A DNA stretch of 64,000 nucleotides, from contig NZ_JAKZBV010000001.1 of assembly GCF_022539255.1 (NCBI RefSeq), forward strand, positions 496,001-560,000, in the 5' to 3' direction. The stretch comes from Sinomonas terrae. Its GTDB lineage: Bacteria > Actinomycetota > Actinomycetes > Actinomycetales > Micrococcaceae. The position numbers and the translations under genes are program-made. Shown one piece after another: positions 56,769-64,000 of this stretch; the first letter of the stretch is position 1; the number at the start of each line of letters is the position of its first letter. The notes under the pieces were generated by a model. That model saw nothing but the letters and a program-made list of their open reading frames with translations. It was not told where the DNA came from and searched no databases.

Positions 56769-58166
56769 CTAGCTTCCGACTGATGCTGCTGCGGTTTCGA
56801 GGTCCTGCTGAAGGCCGTCAAGGGCGGACTTCGCGTTGCCCGAGGACATGGCCTGGGTGGTGCGCTGGTTGAGGGCGTTCGCCATCGCGTTGTAGTAAGG
56901 CGGGGCTGGGATGGGTGCGGTGTTGGGGAGCTTGTCCAGGGTGTCGTAGAAGACCTGCCAGTTCTTCGGCCCGGTGCTCGCGTAGCGGTCCGCCGTCATC
57001 ATGGAGCGGCGCGCCGGCGTCGTCGAATTGCCCGCGGTCAGCACGCCAATCGCGGCCGGGTCGACGAGGGACTTGAGGAACTCCCACGCGAGGTCCTTGT
57101 TCTTCGAGGACTCGAAGATGCCGTAGCCGCCCGTGCCGAACAGGTGCCGCTGCACCTTCCACTTCGGGAAGAACTGGACGTCGAACGAGCCGTTGGGCAT
57201 TCCGGCGTTATGGAGGCCGCCGGCCCAGAATCCGCCGCCGATGCTCATGCCGATCTTGTTGCTCGCGAAGAGGCCCTGGAGGGTCGAGCCGCCGCCGACG
57301 TCGGGCTTCGCGGAGAGCCCGCTGTTGGCGAGCTCGACCATGTAGTCGAGGGACTCGACGACGGCGTCCGAGTTCGCCGTCGGCGCGCCCCACTTCCAAC
57401 CGCCGCCGCGGCCTGCGGCGGCCGGATCGTTGGCGTAGAACTGGCTCCAGAGCCAGTCGCCGCCGTCGTACTTGCCCTCGGTGACCAGATTGCCGCCGTT
57501 CGCGTACATGAACGAGGTCCACGAGCCCCACAGCCGCACGACCCAGTCGAACGGGATAGCGCCCGAATTCGACTTGAGGCTCGTGGCGACGGTGTGGAAG
57601 TCGTCCATGGTCCACGACGATGAGGGCAGCTGGAGGCCGGACTTCTGGAGGAGGCTCGTGTTGAAGTACATGTTGCCGGCGTTGAAGTCGGTGGGCAGCT
57701 CGTACAGGTTGCCCTGGTACATCATGGCCTCGACGAGGCTCGGGTGGACGTCCTTGAAGTAGGGGGCGAGCTGGTCCTTGTCGCGCTTGACGTAGTCGTC
57801 GAGCGGGTGGGCGAGCTTCTTCTGGGCGAAGAGCTGGACGCCCTCCGTCGCGACGCTCACGATGTCCGGCGGGTTGCCTGCCGCGATCTGCGTGAGGACC
57901 TTCGTGAAGAAGTCGTTCCAGTCCGTGCCGTTGATCCCGTTGAACTTCACCGTCACACCGGGATTGGCCTTGATGAACGGCTCGGCCACCTTGGCTGTCG
58001 CGTCCGCGGCTTGCTGGGTTCCGAAGTAGGCGACGTTGAGCGTCTTGGAGCCCGACGACGACGCCCCCGACGGGCTGCAGGCCGAGAGGCCCGCCGTCCC
58101 CAGGAGAGCGGCTCCGCCGATCAGCACTGACCGTCGGCTGAGCGGCGACGAAAGGAAGGAAGTCAT
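56769..58166 (-). CDS. Sugar ABC importer solute-binding lipoprotein
   Basis: A 465-aa family-1 binding protein. N-terminus has a twin-Arg SRRSVLIGG segment and lipobox LSAC (Cys near 30), so it is probably Tat-exported and lipidated. Domain starts KTLNVAYFGTQQAADATAK. The partner GH32 enzyme implies fructo-oligosaccharide or sucrose as cargo. First gene of the operon, just downstream of the LacI operator. Confidence 0.92.
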   Translation of the reverse strand: MTSFLSSPLSRRSVLIGGAALLGTAGLSACSPSGASSSGSKTLNVAYFGTQQAADATAKVAEPFIKANPGVTVKFNGINGTDWNDFFTKVLTQIAAGNPPDIVSVATEGVQLFAQKKLAHPLDDYVKRDKDQLAPYFKDVHPSLVEAMMYQGNLYELPTDFNAGNMYFNTSLLQKSGLQLPSSSWTMDDFHTVATSLKSNSGAIPFDWVVRLWGSWTSFMYANGGNLVTEGKYDGGDWLWSQFYANDPAAAGRGGGWKWGAPTANSDAVVESLDYMVELANSGLSAKPDVGGGSTLQGLFASNKIGMSIGGGFWAGGLHNAGMPNGSFDVQFFPKWKVQRHLFGTGGYGIFESSKNKDLAWEFLKSLVDPAAIGVLTAGNSTTPARRSMMTADRYASTGPKNWQVFYDTLDKLPNTAPIPAPPYYNAMANALNQRTTQAMSSGNAKSALDGLQQDLETAAASVGS

Positions 58167-58180
58167 TGTGGCCCTCTCTA

Positions 58181-58194
58181 TTCATACGTATGAA
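58181..58194. promoter_or_regulatory. LacI-family operator of the fructan operon
   Basis: TTCATACGTATGAA is a perfect 14-bp palindrome with the central CG typical of LacI-family operators, 14 bp before the binding-protein ATG. On the minus strand a possible TTCGCA/TATGAA pair (16-bp spacer) places the operator over the -10. The LacI gene at 58338 is the likely partner. Confidence 0.8.
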
Positions 58195-58337
58195 CGACCT
58201 GATGCGAATGAGTGTGACGCACATCTCGGAGCGGTGTCAACCCCGCTTTCGGGAGGCGGAGTTTTGAAACGATCTGAAGCGGGTACGCTCGCCAGCTCGT
58301 GCTAAAAGGGCCTCTCGGAGCCGCCTGAGGAGGTGTT

Positions 58338-59375
58338 CTAGCGCCGGGCTGGCGCGGCTACTGAGCCTCGGCGAACGAGGGCGCCGGGGATGGTCGCACC
58401 CTTGGGGGCGCGCCCCGAATCGAGGGCGTCGAGGAGATGTTCGACGGCGGTGCGTCCCATTTCGTAGTGGGGGATCGTGACCGTCGTGAGGCCGGGGGCG
58501 ATCTGGTCCGCGAGGTCTTCCTGGTCGTCGTAGCCGACCACCGAGAGATCCTCCGGAACCCGCAGCCCATGCTCGAGCGCGGCGGTGATCACGCCCACCG
58601 CCATGCGGTCGTTGCCGCAGACGACGGCGGTCGGAGAGTTGCCGCCGTCGAGGATCCGGGTCGCTAGGTGGTGCCCGCTGCTAATCTGGTAGTCCCCTGA
58701 AAGGACCCATTGCTCGTTGACCGGAATTCCGGCGTCGGCCATCGCTTTCCGGAAGCCGGCTTCGCGCTCTATGCGCGCCGGGTCGTCCTTGGGTCCGCCG
58801 AGGAAGGCGATCCTCTCGTGCCCCGCCTCGATGACCGCGCTCGCGGCGAGCCGGCCGCCTTCGGTCTCGGCCGGAACGATCGCCGGGATCTTGCGGCTGC
58901 CCGAGGGCCAGGCGTTGACCAGAAGCGACGGGAGCTTCGTGAAGCCCGCCGATGCGTCGACCCCGCGCCATGACATCGCGGCGTAGAGCATGCCGTCGAC
59001 CTGGCGCGCGAGCAGGGTGTCTACGGCGGCGGACTCGATCGACGGATCCTCCTTCGCGTCGACGAGCAGCAGGAGGTAGCCGCGTTCCCATGCGAACTCT
59101 TCCGCGCCGCGGAGCACACGGCCGGCGAACGGGGAGGAAGCGATGCGGTCGGTGACCATCCCGATGGTGTGGCTGCGGCGAAGACGCAGGTTTCGGGCGG
59201 TCTCGTTGGGCCGGTAGCCGAGTTCGCGAATCGCCTCGCGGACGCGCTTCTCGGTTTCTTCGGGGATCTTCCCCGTCTGGTTCACCACGTGGGAGACGGT
59301 GCTCTGGGAAACGCCCGCGAGAATTCCGACGTCCCTCATCGTGGGCTTCGCGGATCGGACTCCATGCGGCGGCAT
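58338..59375 (-). CDS. LacI-family transcriptional regulator of the fructan operon
   Basis: A 345-aa protein: HTH at about 12-60 (MRDVGILAGVSQSTVSHVVNQTGKI) and a sugar-binding effector domain at about 70-340 (VVCGNDRMAVGVITAALEHG). It lies upstream of the GH32/ABC operon on the same strand, with its stop 143 bp before the operator. Expected to repress the operon until a fructose-containing sugar binds. Confidence 0.92.
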   Translation of the reverse strand: MPPHGVRSAKPTMRDVGILAGVSQSTVSHVVNQTGKIPEETEKRVREAIRELGYRPNETARNLRLRRSHTIGMVTDRIASSPFAGRVLRGAEEFAWERGYLLLLVDAKEDPSIESAAVDTLLARQVDGMLYAAMSWRGVDASAGFTKLPSLLVNAWPSGSRKIPAIVPAETEGGRLAASAVIEAGHERIAFLGGPKDDPARIEREAGFRKAMADAGIPVNEQWVLSGDYQISSGHHLATRILDGGNSPTAVVCGNDRMAVGVITAALEHGLRVPEDLSVVGYDDQEDLADQIAPGLTTVTIPHYEMGRTAVEHLLDALDSGRAPKGATIPGALVRRGSVAAPARR

Positions 59376-59465
59376 GGCTCTAGGTTAGTGGTGCCTCCGC
59401 AGAGGCCGTTCATATCGATTGTTATTCTTATCGGTGGCTCGCGGATAGCTGGACCTGGGGGGAAG

Positions 59466-60122
59466 ATGGCTGACATCTACATGTACGCGGACGAAACCGG
59501 CAATCTCGATTATGACGCTGGTACCAAAGATGGAGCTTCTACTTACTTTGGCTTCGGGACAGCTACCTTCGATGGCGACCACGGCGATGCGCTCTTTCAA
59601 GGGTTGCGCCTGAGAGCAGAGCTCGAAGGAGTAGGCGTCCAGCTCAAGGATGGGTTCCACGCCAAGAACGACAGCGCTCGAACGAAGAGTCAGGTGTTTG
59701 AAGTCATTAAGGATCAGGCGCCGCGGTTCGATACGACGTTCCTCCTCAAAGCTGCGGCAACTCCAGCTGTTCGGGAGAAGGGACAGAATTACCTCTACAA
59801 GCTCGCTTGGTACTTGCACCTTAAGCAGATTGCCCTCCAGGTCTCCTCCAGGAGGGACACTCTCTACGTCATCGCTGGCAGCTTTGGGACGGCGGCTCGG
59901 CAGACGGCAGCCCGAGTCGCTCTGGAAGACGTCTGCAGTCAGGTGGCACGAGATATCCGCCTGTGCGTGTGGAGCGCTGCGTCCTCGTGGGGCTTACAGG
60001 TCGCAGACTATGGCCTGTGGGCAGTTCAGCGCGACCTCGAAGGCAAGCGGTGCGGGTGGCTCGGATCGAGTGTGGAACCAACTCTGCAGTCCGTGTTCAT
60101 GCCGTGGGGCACGACGGGATGA
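59466..60122 (+). CDS. DUF3800 domain protein
   Basis: A 218-aa DUF3800 protein: MYADETGNLDY at the N-terminus (acidic pair of the RNase H-like fold) and LQVADYGLWAVQRDLEG near the C-terminus. The codon use is less GC-rich than neighbours, suggesting transfer. DUF3800 proteins are scattered in bacteria and phages and are suspected nucleases; no activity is established. ATG at 59466 follows GGGGGGAAG. The upstream in-frame extension overlaps the LacI gene region and is rejected. Confidence 0.85.
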   Translation: MADIYMYADETGNLDYDAGTKDGASTYFGFGTATFDGDHGDALFQGLRLRAELEGVGVQLKDGFHAKNDSARTKSQVFEVIKDQAPRFDTTFLLKAAATPAVREKGQNYLYKLAWYLHLKQIALQVSSRRDTLYVIAGSFGTAARQTAARVALEDVCSQVARDIRLCVWSAASSWGLQVADYGLWAVQRDLEGKRCGWLGSSVEPTLQSVFMPWGTTG

Positions 60123-60269
60123 TACGCAGCTAAAGGTAATGCCGGCTATCCCTAAGGAAGACATCCCCTGGACGTCTTATCGCCGGCCACTCCATCGTCT
60201 GATGCACTTCAGGCTCACGTCAAGTGCGGGTCACTCGCCAAGCCCGGGATTCTGCGGTTCACTGGGGTC

Positions 60270-61142
60270 ATGCGGTCGATCTGGAAGGGCGCCATCAGCT
60301 TTGGGCTGGTGAGCGTGCCCGTGAAGGTGTACAGCGCCACTGAGGACCACGACCTGAAGCTCCACCAGGTCCACGACAAGGACAAGGGGCGCATCCGGTA
60401 TCAACGCAAGTGTGAGGTGTGTGGCGAAACCGTCGAGTACGGAGACATCGACAAGGCGTACGAGGAGGGCGGCCGCACGGTGGTCCTCACGGACGAGGAT
60501 CTCGAGTCGCTCCCCGTCGAGCGGAGCCGCGAGATCGAGGTAGTCGAGTTCGTCCCCGATTCGCAGATCGATCCGATGCTCTTCGAGAAGAGCTACTACC
60601 TCGAGCCCGAGAAGATCGGCGCGAAGCCGTACCAGCTCCTGCGGAGGACCCTCGAACAGACCGAACTGACCGCCGTCGTGAAGTTCGCCCTCCGGCAGAA
60701 GACGCGGCTCGGCGCGCTCCGCGTCCGCGGCGACGTCATGGTGCTGCAGGCCCTGCTCTGGCAGGACGAGGTGCGCGAGGCCGAGTTCCCGATCCTGTCC
60801 GAGGACGTGAAGATCTCGGACAAGGAACTCAAGATGTCCTCCTCGCTGGTCGAGAGCCTCTCGACCGATTTCACCCCCGACCAGTTCACTGACGAGTACC
60901 AACAGCAGTTGCGCCAGCTCGTCGAGGCGAAGCTCGAGCAGGGCGAGGCCGTGGACACCGAGGCAACGTTCGGCGAGGCCCCCGAGGAAGGCGAAGGCGC
61001 CGAGGTCCTCGATCTCATGGAGGCCCTGCGGCGCAGCGTCGAGAGCAGGCGGAAGGCCTCGAAGGGCGCCAAAGAGGGCGAGGAGAAGGAGACGACGGCG
61101 GAGAAGCCCGCCGCGAAGAAGCGCACCCGCAGCGCGGGGTGA
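60270..61142 (+). CDS. ku: Ku-family DNA end-binding protein
   Basis: A 290-aa bacterial Ku: MRSIWKGAISFGLVSVPVKV start, core beta-barrel, ILSEDVKISDKELKMSSSLV and a Lys-rich tail (KASKGAKEGEEKETTAEKPA). It forms a ring on broken DNA ends and recruits LigD. Unlike many genomes it is not adjacent to ligD, which is about 9.5 kb away. The 147-bp gap before it holds no gene. Confidence 0.95.
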   Translation: MRSIWKGAISFGLVSVPVKVYSATEDHDLKLHQVHDKDKGRIRYQRKCEVCGETVEYGDIDKAYEEGGRTVVLTDEDLESLPVERSREIEVVEFVPDSQIDPMLFEKSYYLEPEKIGAKPYQLLRRTLEQTELTAVVKFALRQKTRLGALRVRGDVMVLQALLWQDEVREAEFPILSEDVKISDKELKMSSSLVESLSTDFTPDQFTDEYQQQLRQLVEAKLEQGEAVDTEATFGEAPEEGEGAEVLDLMEALRRSVESRRKASKGAKEGEEKETTAEKPAAKKRTRSAG

Positions 61143-61156
61143 CTCCACCGTCACTT

Positions 61157-61775
61157 CTGCAGGGTCCCCGTCGCCAAACCTCAGCAAACGGACGAGACCA
61201 CAGGGAACGCCCTGCGGTCTCGTCCGTTGGCTGCGGTCTCGTTAGTTGCGGTCTCGCGATCCCAGGAACTGGTCGGCTGAGGTGTGGTGTGCCGAAGGCG
61301 GACGTTTGGTGCCGAAGGCGGACGATTGGCACGAGAGCGCAGGTTTCAACGCGTTGAAGGTACGTGCTCGTCGCAAACCTACGCCCTCGGGCTGAACACC
61401 TCCCCGCGACCACGTCGCCCCGTCACCTCTGCAGGGTCCGCGCCGCCAAACCTCACCAAACGGACGAGACCACAGGGAACGCCCTGTGGTCTCGTCCGTT
61501 AGCTGCGGTCCCGTCCGTTTACTGCGGTCTCGCGATCCAGGAACTGGGCGGCTTGGAGTGTCGGGCGCCGAAGGCGGACGTTTGGTGCGAGAGCGCAGGT
61601 TTCAACGCGTTGCAAGCTACGTGCTCGTCGCAAACCTACGCCCTCAGGCTGAACACCTCCGGCGAGTACGTCGCCCCGTCACCTCTGCAGGGTCCCCGCC
61701 GCCAAACCCCAGCAAACGGACGAGACCACAGGGAACGCCCTGCGGTCTCGTCCGTTAGCTGCGGTCTCGGTAGCC
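61157..61775. repeat. Tandem array of ~255-271-bp units with a conserved hairpin
   Basis: Units begin with CTGCAGGGTCC at 61157, 61429 and 61684. Each carries a 19-bp stem with AACG loop: 61187-61228, 61459-61500 (perfect) and 61715-61756. The middle parts of units 1 and 2 share TTTCAACGCGTTG and TACGTGCTCGTCGCAAACCT. Extra copies of GCGGTCTCG follow each hairpin at about 18-19-bp spacing. It fills the 669-bp gap between ku and the convergent Rieske gene. No convincing ORF. Confidence 0.88.
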
Positions 61776-61811
61776 GCGGTCTCGCGATAACCCAGACCCG
61801 GGACCCCGCCC

Positions 61812-62663
61812 CTACGCCCGCGCTCGCAACTGGACGCGCCCGTCCTGGACCCGCGCCTCGTAGCTCGGCTCTGGCGCGGCGGCGGGGCCATGCACGGCGG
61901 CGCCGTCGGAGAGGCGGAACTGGCTCCCGTGCCAGGGGCACGTGACGCAGCCGTTCTCGATCGTGCCCTCGTTGAGCGGGCCGCCCTCGTGGGTGCAGAT
62001 GTTGTCGAGGGCCCGGATGATTCGGCCGTCGCGCACCACCATGACCTGCACGTCGCCGAGCGAGGCGAGCTTCGGCTTCCCGTCCTCGAGGTCGCTCTCG
62101 GCGAGGGCGTCCTGCCAATCGGTGGGCGCCTCGTGCCACGCGGTGTGGTTGACCTTCACGCCCTTCGTGTACGCGAGGTGGCCGCCGAGGTAGCCGCTCG
62201 CGAGCAGGACGCCGAGGCCCGCGAGGGCGAGCGTGCAACCAGCCCCGCGTCGGCCGGCCTTCCTCGCGACGAGCGAGGTCGCGTAGAAGCCGAGGGCCGT
62301 TACGTTCAGTGCGGCGTGCGCGACGCCGATGCGGCTCGTCTCGCCGAAAGTGTCCGACCAGTCGTTGAGGCCGGAAGCCGCTGTCGGGACCGCGGCGACG
62401 AGCCCCGCCCCGATGAGGACGTCGGCCGCCTGCTCCGTCGATTGCCCTCCGACGAGGTCGAGCAGCGAGGCCATCGTCCATGCGCCGATGGGGATGTCGG
62501 TGATGACGGCGTGCAGCGGATGCCCGGTCGGGATGCCGCTGAGAAGATTTCGGACCATGCGGGGCTTGACGGCGACCTGGGTCGCTTTGCGGAGCGGATC
62601 CCCGACCTTGTCGAGGAGCGGCCAGCGTTCGAGGCGGCTGACGGCGGCGTCCAACACGTTCAT
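61812..62663 (-). CDS. DUF2231 membrane domain fused to Rieske [2Fe-2S] domain
   Basis: A 283-aa protein. DUF2231 membrane part at about 35-170 (SGIPTGHPLHAVITDIPIGAWTMA) with four helices. Rieske domain at about 185-280 with CTHEGGPLNEG and CPWHGSQF (Cys-His...Cys-His cluster ligands). A redox protein at the membrane, partner unknown. The ATG at 62663 has AGGAGGA upstream; an in-frame start at 62831 would extend through the promoter. Confidence 0.9.
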   Translation of the reverse strand: MNVLDAAVSRLERWPLLDKVGDPLRKATQVAVKPRMVRNLLSGIPTGHPLHAVITDIPIGAWTMASLLDLVGGQSTEQAADVLIGAGLVAAVPTAASGLNDWSDTFGETSRIGVAHAALNVTALGFYATSLVARKAGRRGAGCTLALAGLGVLLASGYLGGHLAYTKGVKVNHTAWHEAPTDWQDALAESDLEDGKPKLASLGDVQVMVVRDGRIIRALDNICTHEGGPLNEGTIENGCVTCPWHGSQFRLSDGAAVHGPAAAPEPSYEARVQDGRVQLRARA

Positions 62664-62751
62664 TGCGTCCTCCTGTGCTGCGGACAGAGACACCGGAAGG
62701 TTACCCCCGTGGCAATGATTGACCCAGACCCTACGCGGGTACTGGCCCGGC

Positions 62752-63042
62752 ATGAGCGAGAACGACCTGAACAGCGACGAGAGCATGGCTGAGAACCAGT
62801 ACAAGCCAGGCAACCCCGACGACGAGCCCAAGGACTCGGGCGATCAGGCGAACGACATTCGTTTCAGCGAGGAGGAGCAGCTCATCCGCGAGCAGGCTCA
62901 CGGGAACATGCCGCAGAAGGACGATGTCCCGCGCGATATGACGAATATCGATCAAGCCATGGCCGGAGTCGACGTGCCCGACGCCGACATCAAGGGCGGC
63001 GACGCGAGCGACGACCCGGCGCACTACGGCGAAGAGCAGTAG
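62752..63042 (+). CDS. Hypothetical acidic small protein
   Basis: A 96-aa protein, highly acidic and without hydrophobic stretches (MSENDLNSDESMAENQYKPG start; DVPDADIKGGDASDDPAHYG end). Probably soluble and largely disordered. No family recognised. Divergent from the Rieske gene and convergent with the reductase gene, adjoining its stop. The internal ATG at 62752 is preferred over 62719. Confidence 0.65.
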   Translation: MSENDLNSDESMAENQYKPGNPDDEPKDSGDQANDIRFSEEEQLIREQAHGNMPQKDDVPRDMTNIDQAMAGVDVPDADIKGGDASDDPAHYGEEQ

Positions 63043-63882
63043 TCACCTCGTGAGCAGCTGGGCGAGGCTGAGCGGTCGGCGGCCGGTGAGGCGTTCGACG
63101 TCGTCCGTCACCTCGGCGAGCTCGCCAGCCGCGATCGCGGTGTAGGTCGAGACCCAGGCGTCGTATTGCCACGGCGGGGCCGGCCACTTCTTCCGCGATT
63201 CGTAGGCTTCGTCGATCGTCTCGTTGTGGAAAGTGAACGGACGGCCGCGGACAGTCGAGATGACGTCCGCGGCCTCCGCGAGGGTCAGTGCGGGGCCCGT
63301 GAGCGTGTACGCAGTTTGCGCGTGCGCTTTCGGGTCCCGAAGCACCGCTGCGGCTGACCGGGCGACGTCGGCCTGTGCCACCGCGGCGACGCGGCCGTCG
63401 TCGGCCGGCCCCCGGATGACGCCTTCCGGGCCACCGAAGGGCTCGAGGAAGTCCAGGTAGAGGCAGTCGCGGAGGAACGTGAAGCCGAGGCCAGCGGCCT
63501 TGATGTGTTCCTCCGTGTGGAAGTGGTCGCGAGCGAGGGTGAAGACGGCGTCCGGCGCCGCTCCCATGAACGACGTGTAGACGATCTGCCGCACGCCAGC
63601 AGCCTTCGCCGCATCGATGAACGCCTTGTGCTCGTCCAGGCGGTTCTCGTTCTCCCGGCCCGACACCATGAACAGGGTTTCGACACCCTCGAGCGAGCGC
63701 TCGCAGAGCGCGCGGTCGCCGTAGTCGCAAGGAAGGACGACGGCGCCAGGCAGCTCGGGTGCCTTCGCCGGCGTCCGCGCTAGGAGCCGTAGCTCGACGC
63801 CAGCCTCGGCGAGTAGGCGGGAAACAAGGCCTCCAACGGTGCCCGTGACACCCGTAATGGCGAGCGGGGGAGGGGTGCTCAT
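63043..63882 (-). CDS. NmrA/QorB-like NAD(P)H-binding protein (atypical SDR)
   Basis: A 279-aa protein with Rossmann motif ITGVTGTVGGLVSRLLAEAG and VYTSFMGAAPDAVFTLARDH, as in the QorB/NmrA branch. It is probably an NADPH:quinone reductase or redox sensor. ATG at 63882 chosen because it starts just before the Rossmann strand; TTG at 63906 is the alternative. Neither has a clear ribosome site, so a leaderless message is possible. Confidence 0.87.
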   Translation of the reverse strand: MSTPPPLAITGVTGTVGGLVSRLLAEAGVELRLLARTPAKAPELPGAVVLPCDYGDRALCERSLEGVETLFMVSGRENENRLDEHKAFIDAAKAAGVRQIVYTSFMGAAPDAVFTLARDHFHTEEHIKAAGLGFTFLRDCLYLDFLEPFGGPEGVIRGPADDGRVAAVAQADVARSAAAVLRDPKAHAQTAYTLTGPALTLAEAADVISTVRGRPFTFHNETIDEAYESRKKWPAPPWQYDAWVSTYTAIAAGELAEVTDDVERLTGRRPLSLAQLLTR

Positions 63883-63968
63883 GAGGGGATCGTACGCTCG
63901 GTTCAACGAACCCTCGAATAGTCACCTGCCCTATGTTGTGTTGCCGATTGCAGGTCTACAGTGTGCGC

Positions 63969-64000
63969 ATGACAGAGCAGCGTGACACCCCCAGCGAGCC
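63969..64000 (+). CDS. Start of a gene running off the window
   Basis: ATG at 63969 opens a frame (MTEQRDTPSEP...) to the window end. It is divergent from the QorB-like gene with 86 bp between, the usual place for a regulator of that gene. Too little sequence to assign. Confidence 0.4.
   Translation, partial: MTEQRDTPSE

Noticed and set aside
61157..61775. CRISPR array
   Set aside because: Units are ~255-271 bp with diverged copies, there are no short direct repeats with unique spacers, and no cas genes are present.

Overview
The window is very GC-rich, strongly third-position biased and densely packed, and most of its operons use 4-nt ATGA/GTGA start-stop overlaps. Its gene content fits a high-GC actinobacterium of the Micrococcaceae (Arthrobacter/Sinomonas type): a LigD of Pol-PE-ligase layout with LigC and Ku, a fused MrpA/MrpB antiporter, an HTH-MurA fusion, DUF4235 and UMF1-type genes, and many FCD-type GntR regulators. 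The genus is an inference. No rRNA, tRNA or CRISPR array was seen.

Layout. 0-4 kb: lactate utilisation (FCD regulator divergent from lutABC, with an LldR-type operator between). 4-7.5 kb: PLDc_N membrane peptide, a KhtTU-like cation/H+ antiporter pair and a UMF1-family permease. 7.6-14 kb: seven-function Mrp Na+/H+ antiporter operon (A+B fused, C, D, E, F, G). 14-15.6 kb: an orphan AbiEi/DUF559 gene flanked on both sides by inverted arrays of a ~21-bp CCCCAG motif. 16-19.2 kb: TPP riboswitch followed by ykoE-ykoD-ykoC, an ECF-like thiamine-precursor importer. 19.3-22.5 kb: VOC protein, XRE-MurA fusion with a probable leaderless mRNA, and a quinone reductase. 22.5-26.3 kb: DUF2891, DUF979, DUF969 and a GntR regulator. 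26.3-31.6 kb: LysR, PrpF-like isomerase, MFS permease and TcuA-like dehydrogenase (tricarballylate/aconitate use). 31.8-36.1 kb: biotin carboxylase, PxpBC fusion and PxpA (5-oxoprolinase). 36.2-44.4 kb: a complete trans-4-hydroxy-L-proline catabolic operon. 44.5-47.6 kb: a polar amino-acid ABC importer. 48-52.3 kb: LigD, LigC and CsbD. 52.5-53.3 kb: a lower-GC patch with a membrane protein and a decayed ISL3 transposase. 53.3-59.4 kb: LacI-controlled beta-fructosidase and sugar ABC importer. 59.4-64 kb: DUF3800, Ku, a tandem hairpin array, Rieske protein, an acidic small protein and an NmrA-like reductase.

Regulons. A TTGTT-N-AACAA palindrome sits in the promoters of both the DUF969/DUF979/DUF2891 operon and pxpA, tying two loci 11 kb apart into one predicted 5-oxoproline regulon, probably run by the GntR at 25.6-26.3 kb. 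A second motif, ATGTNACATTGCACAG, lies upstream of both the hydroxyproline operon and the ABC importer, which predicts that the importer carries hydroxyproline.

Most unusual features. (1) A family of near-perfect palindromes (core GCGCCGTCACGTCCGCAGGGT-type half sites) occurs between genes and also in frame inside coding sequences (FAD oxidoreductase, LigD linker, LutC insert, LutB tail), as Rickettsia palindromic elements do. (2) The 21-bp inverted arrays bracket the AbiEi/DUF559 gene. (3) A ~255-271 bp tandem array with a conserved 19-bp hairpin follows Ku. (4) MurA is fused to an XRE DNA-binding domain.
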